DNA of 64,000 bases, taken from positions 17,340 through 81,339 of the forward strand of contig CALBSG010000006.1 of assembly GCA_937927675.1 (NCBI GenBank). The letters are read 5' to 3'. Below, one piece after another: positions 62,870 through 64,000 of this stretch; positions within the stretch are counted from its first letter, which is position 1, and each line of letters opens with the position of its first letter. This stretch comes from an uncultured Paracoccaceae bacterium. GTDB lineage: Bacteria > Pseudomonadota > Alphaproteobacteria > Rhodobacterales > Rhodobacteraceae. The notes beneath the pieces were generated by a model. The model saw nothing but the letters and a program-made list of their open reading frames with translations, was not told the origin of the DNA and searched no databases. Position numbers and translations under genes: made by a program.

Positions 62870-63532
62870 ATGCCCGATATTCGTGTAAAAATCTGCGGCC
62901 TGAAAACCGAGGCTGATGTGGCCGCTGTTGCCGCGTCTGGCGCGGCCTATATGGGGCTGGTGTTCTTTGCCAAAAGCCCCCGCAACCTGACAATCCCCGA
63001 GGCAAGAATATTGGCGCTGGCGGCCCCCGTCGGGCTGGCCAAGGTGGCGCTGACCGTCAATGCCGATGACGCGGCGCTGGATGCGATCGTCGAGGCAATG
63101 CCTTTGGACATGCTGCAACTGCACGGGGCCGAGACGCCAGAGCGGGTAGCAGAGGTGCGCGCCCGCTATGGTTTGCCGGTGATGAAGGCCGTGGGGGTCG
63201 CCGACGAGGGCGATCTGGCGGCCCTGCTGGAATATAGCTTTGTCGCAGATCAGATTCTGGTCGACGCCAAACCGCCGAAAAACGCCGATCTGCCCGGCGG
63301 CAATGGCCTGTCTTTTGACTGGCGGCTGGTGGCCCAACGCCGCTGGCTGCGCCCGTGGATGCTGGCAGGGGGGCTGACACCTGAAAACGTCGCCCAAGCG
63401 ATCCGTCTGACCAATGCCCGGCAGGTGGATGTGTCCTCTGGCGTCGAGGTTACGCCGGGCGTGAAAGACGCCGCGCGTGTCCATGCCTTCGTCAAGGCCG
63501 CCACGATGGACGGCCCGCCGATCCTGCGCTGA
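62870..63532 (+). CDS. trpF: Phosphoribosylanthranilate isomerase
   Basis: 220 aa TIM-barrel. Conserved [11 protein letters not shown] with the catalytic Cys (about residue 8), [10 protein letters not shown] and [19 protein letters not shown] with the catalytic Asp in the C-terminal region. It isomerises phosphoribosylanthranilate in tryptophan synthesis. It follows lapA by 1 base. In many relatives trpB comes next, but here a convergent AsnC-domain gene follows and trpB is at 32212. Confidence 0.95.
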   Translation: MPDIRVKICGLKTEADVAAVAASGAAYMGLVFFAKSPRNLTIPEARILALAAPVGLAKVALTVNADDAALDAIVEAMPLDMLQLHGAETPERVAEVRARYGLPVMKAVGVADEGDLAALLEYSFVADQILVDAKPPKNADLPGGNGLSFDWRLVAQRRWLRPWMLAGGLTPENVAQAIRLTNARQVDVSSGVEVTPGVKDAARVHAFVKAATMDGPPILR

Positions 63533-63568
63533 ACGTACGCCCGACTTTTCGACGAAAAATCAGACTCT

Positions 63569-63805
63569 TCAGAAGGCCTTGAAGGTCATCGTCGTCAGGG
63601 TTTTCACGATGCCGGGGATGTCGAACAGACGGCCCGACAGGTAATGGCCGACGTCCTCCTCATCGGGAATATAGACCTTCGCGATCAGATCATACTCACC
63701 AGAGGTCGAGTAAAGCTCCGACACCACCTCGCGGTCATAGATGGCGTTGGCCACCTCGTAGGTTTTGCCGGGGGTGCAGCGGAACTGGACGAAGACGCAT
63801 TTCAT
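63569..63805 (-). CDS. Stand-alone AsnC/Lrp ligand-binding (RAM) domain protein
   Basis: 78 aa from ATG 63805 (frame open to 63883). The whole protein is a single ferredoxin-like RAM domain: KCVFVQFRCTPGKTYEVANAI, SELYSTSGEYDLIAKVYIPDEEDVGHYL, DIPGIVKTLTTMTFKAF. No HTH is present. Such small proteins are thought to bind amino acids or modulate Lrp-type regulators. It is convergent with trpF, 36 bases between the stops. A link to tryptophan or amino-acid signalling is possible but not shown. Confidence 0.82.
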   Translation of the reverse strand: MKCVFVQFRCTPGKTYEVANAIYDREVVSELYSTSGEYDLIAKVYIPDEEDVGHYLSGRLFDIPGIVKTLTTMTFKAF

Positions 63806-63838
63806 AGGGCGGTCCTTTGGGCTGGCAGTCGGGGTTTC

Positions 63839-63867
63839 ACACCCCCGAACCCCTGTGGAGTATTTCA
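63839..63867 (-). repeat. Dispersed intergenic repeat, copy 3 (inverted, diverged)
   Basis: On the minus strand: GAAATACTCC, short spacer, GGGG, TT, CGGGGG. It matches the layout of the copies at 7711-7740 and 32101-32130. It lies between the end of the last partial gene and the AsnC-domain gene. Confidence 0.45.
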
Positions 63868-63908
63868 AAAGGCGCAAATCCAAGATTGGGTTTAACGGGT
63901 GATGGCGG

Positions 63909-64000
63909 TCAGGAAAAGCCTTCCTCGCGTTCCAGTTTCAAGGGCGCGGCAGGCTGTTTAAGATCGGCCACGGTTAGCGGATAGGTCGGGCGGCCAAGCC
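63909..64000 (-). CDS. C-terminal end of an unidentified minus-strand gene
   Basis: The last 29 codons before a TGA (63909-63911) read LGRPTYPLTVADLKQPAAPL then KLEREEGFS. The gene continues beyond the right edge. Too short for a family assignment. The other two minus-strand frames are closed in this stretch, which supports this frame only weakly. Confidence 0.4.
   Translation of the reverse strand, partial: LGRPTYPLTVADLKQPAAPLKLEREEGFS

Noticed and set aside
1..64000. CRISPR arrays, insertion sequences or integrons
   Set aside because: No regularly spaced direct repeats of 24-40 bases, no transposase-like gene and no terminal inverted repeats were seen by eye.

Overview
The window looks like a chromosomal segment of a GC-rich alphaproteobacterium of the Rhodobacteraceae (Rhodobacter/Tabrizicola/Gemmobacter type; the genus is not resolved). 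Support comes from a metK leader that fits the Rhodobacterales SAM/SAH riboswitch, an Irr-type Fur regulator next to fabA, phosphatidylcholine synthase, an LdtR-type MarR regulator, a long (560 aa) S1 protein, and DUF1127 micro-proteins. Most of the window is core genome. I see no insertion sequence, prophage, integron or CRISPR array.

Layout. 1-5.6 kb: the Tol-Pal envelope operon on the minus strand (ybgC, tolQ, tolR, tolA, tolB, pal, start of cpoB). 5.6-10 kb: creA, a PD-(D/E)XK-like protein with a partner, a MazG-like protein, and ruvC-ruvA-ruvB. 10-21 kb: two DUF1127 micro-proteins, prmA with a duplicated N-terminal domain, msrA, priA, transaldolase, DUF484-xerC, pcs, a DMT transporter, ogt and a LysR regulator. 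21-28.9 kb: ileS, a group III truncated globin, irr, and fabA-fabB-fabI plus a site-2-protease-like gene, then tRNA-Gly. 29-33.5 kb: a UshA-like nucleotidase, DUF952-pyrD, and trpB.

33.6-37.1 kb holds the least understood part: a signal-peptide protein with 14-residue repeats, followed by three secreted PepSY-like proteins (two with long Asp-rich tails) interleaved with two near-identical membrane-anchored LuxR-type regulators. The order is A-R1-B-C-R2. It reads as a duplicated export/sensing-and-transcription cassette, and it is my best candidate for an undescribed system.

37-48 kb: DUF2237, a large DUF2339 membrane protein, a DEAD-box helicase, a small HTH protein, tdk, a DMT transporter, an acyl-CoA synthetase, the LdtR-like regulator, a glycosyltransferase-like protein and a GFA-family protein. 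48-57.4 kb: miaB, two envelope proteins sharing a cysteine-containing module, phoH-ybeY-corC-lnt, then riboswitch-metK, queF and trmB. 57.5-64 kb: aroA-cmk, a CAT-like acetyltransferase, rpsA, ihfB-lapA-trpF, a stand-alone AsnC ligand-binding protein and the 3' end of an unidentified gene.

The main themes are envelope integrity (Tol-Pal, Lnt, OmpA-like, CorC, LdtR-like), recombination and replication restart (RuvABC, PriA, XerC, IHF), fatty acid and phospholipid synthesis, and translation and RNA maturation. Several starts are TTG or GTG, chosen from Shine-Dalgarno spacing. All assignments come from reading motifs by eye; no database search was run.
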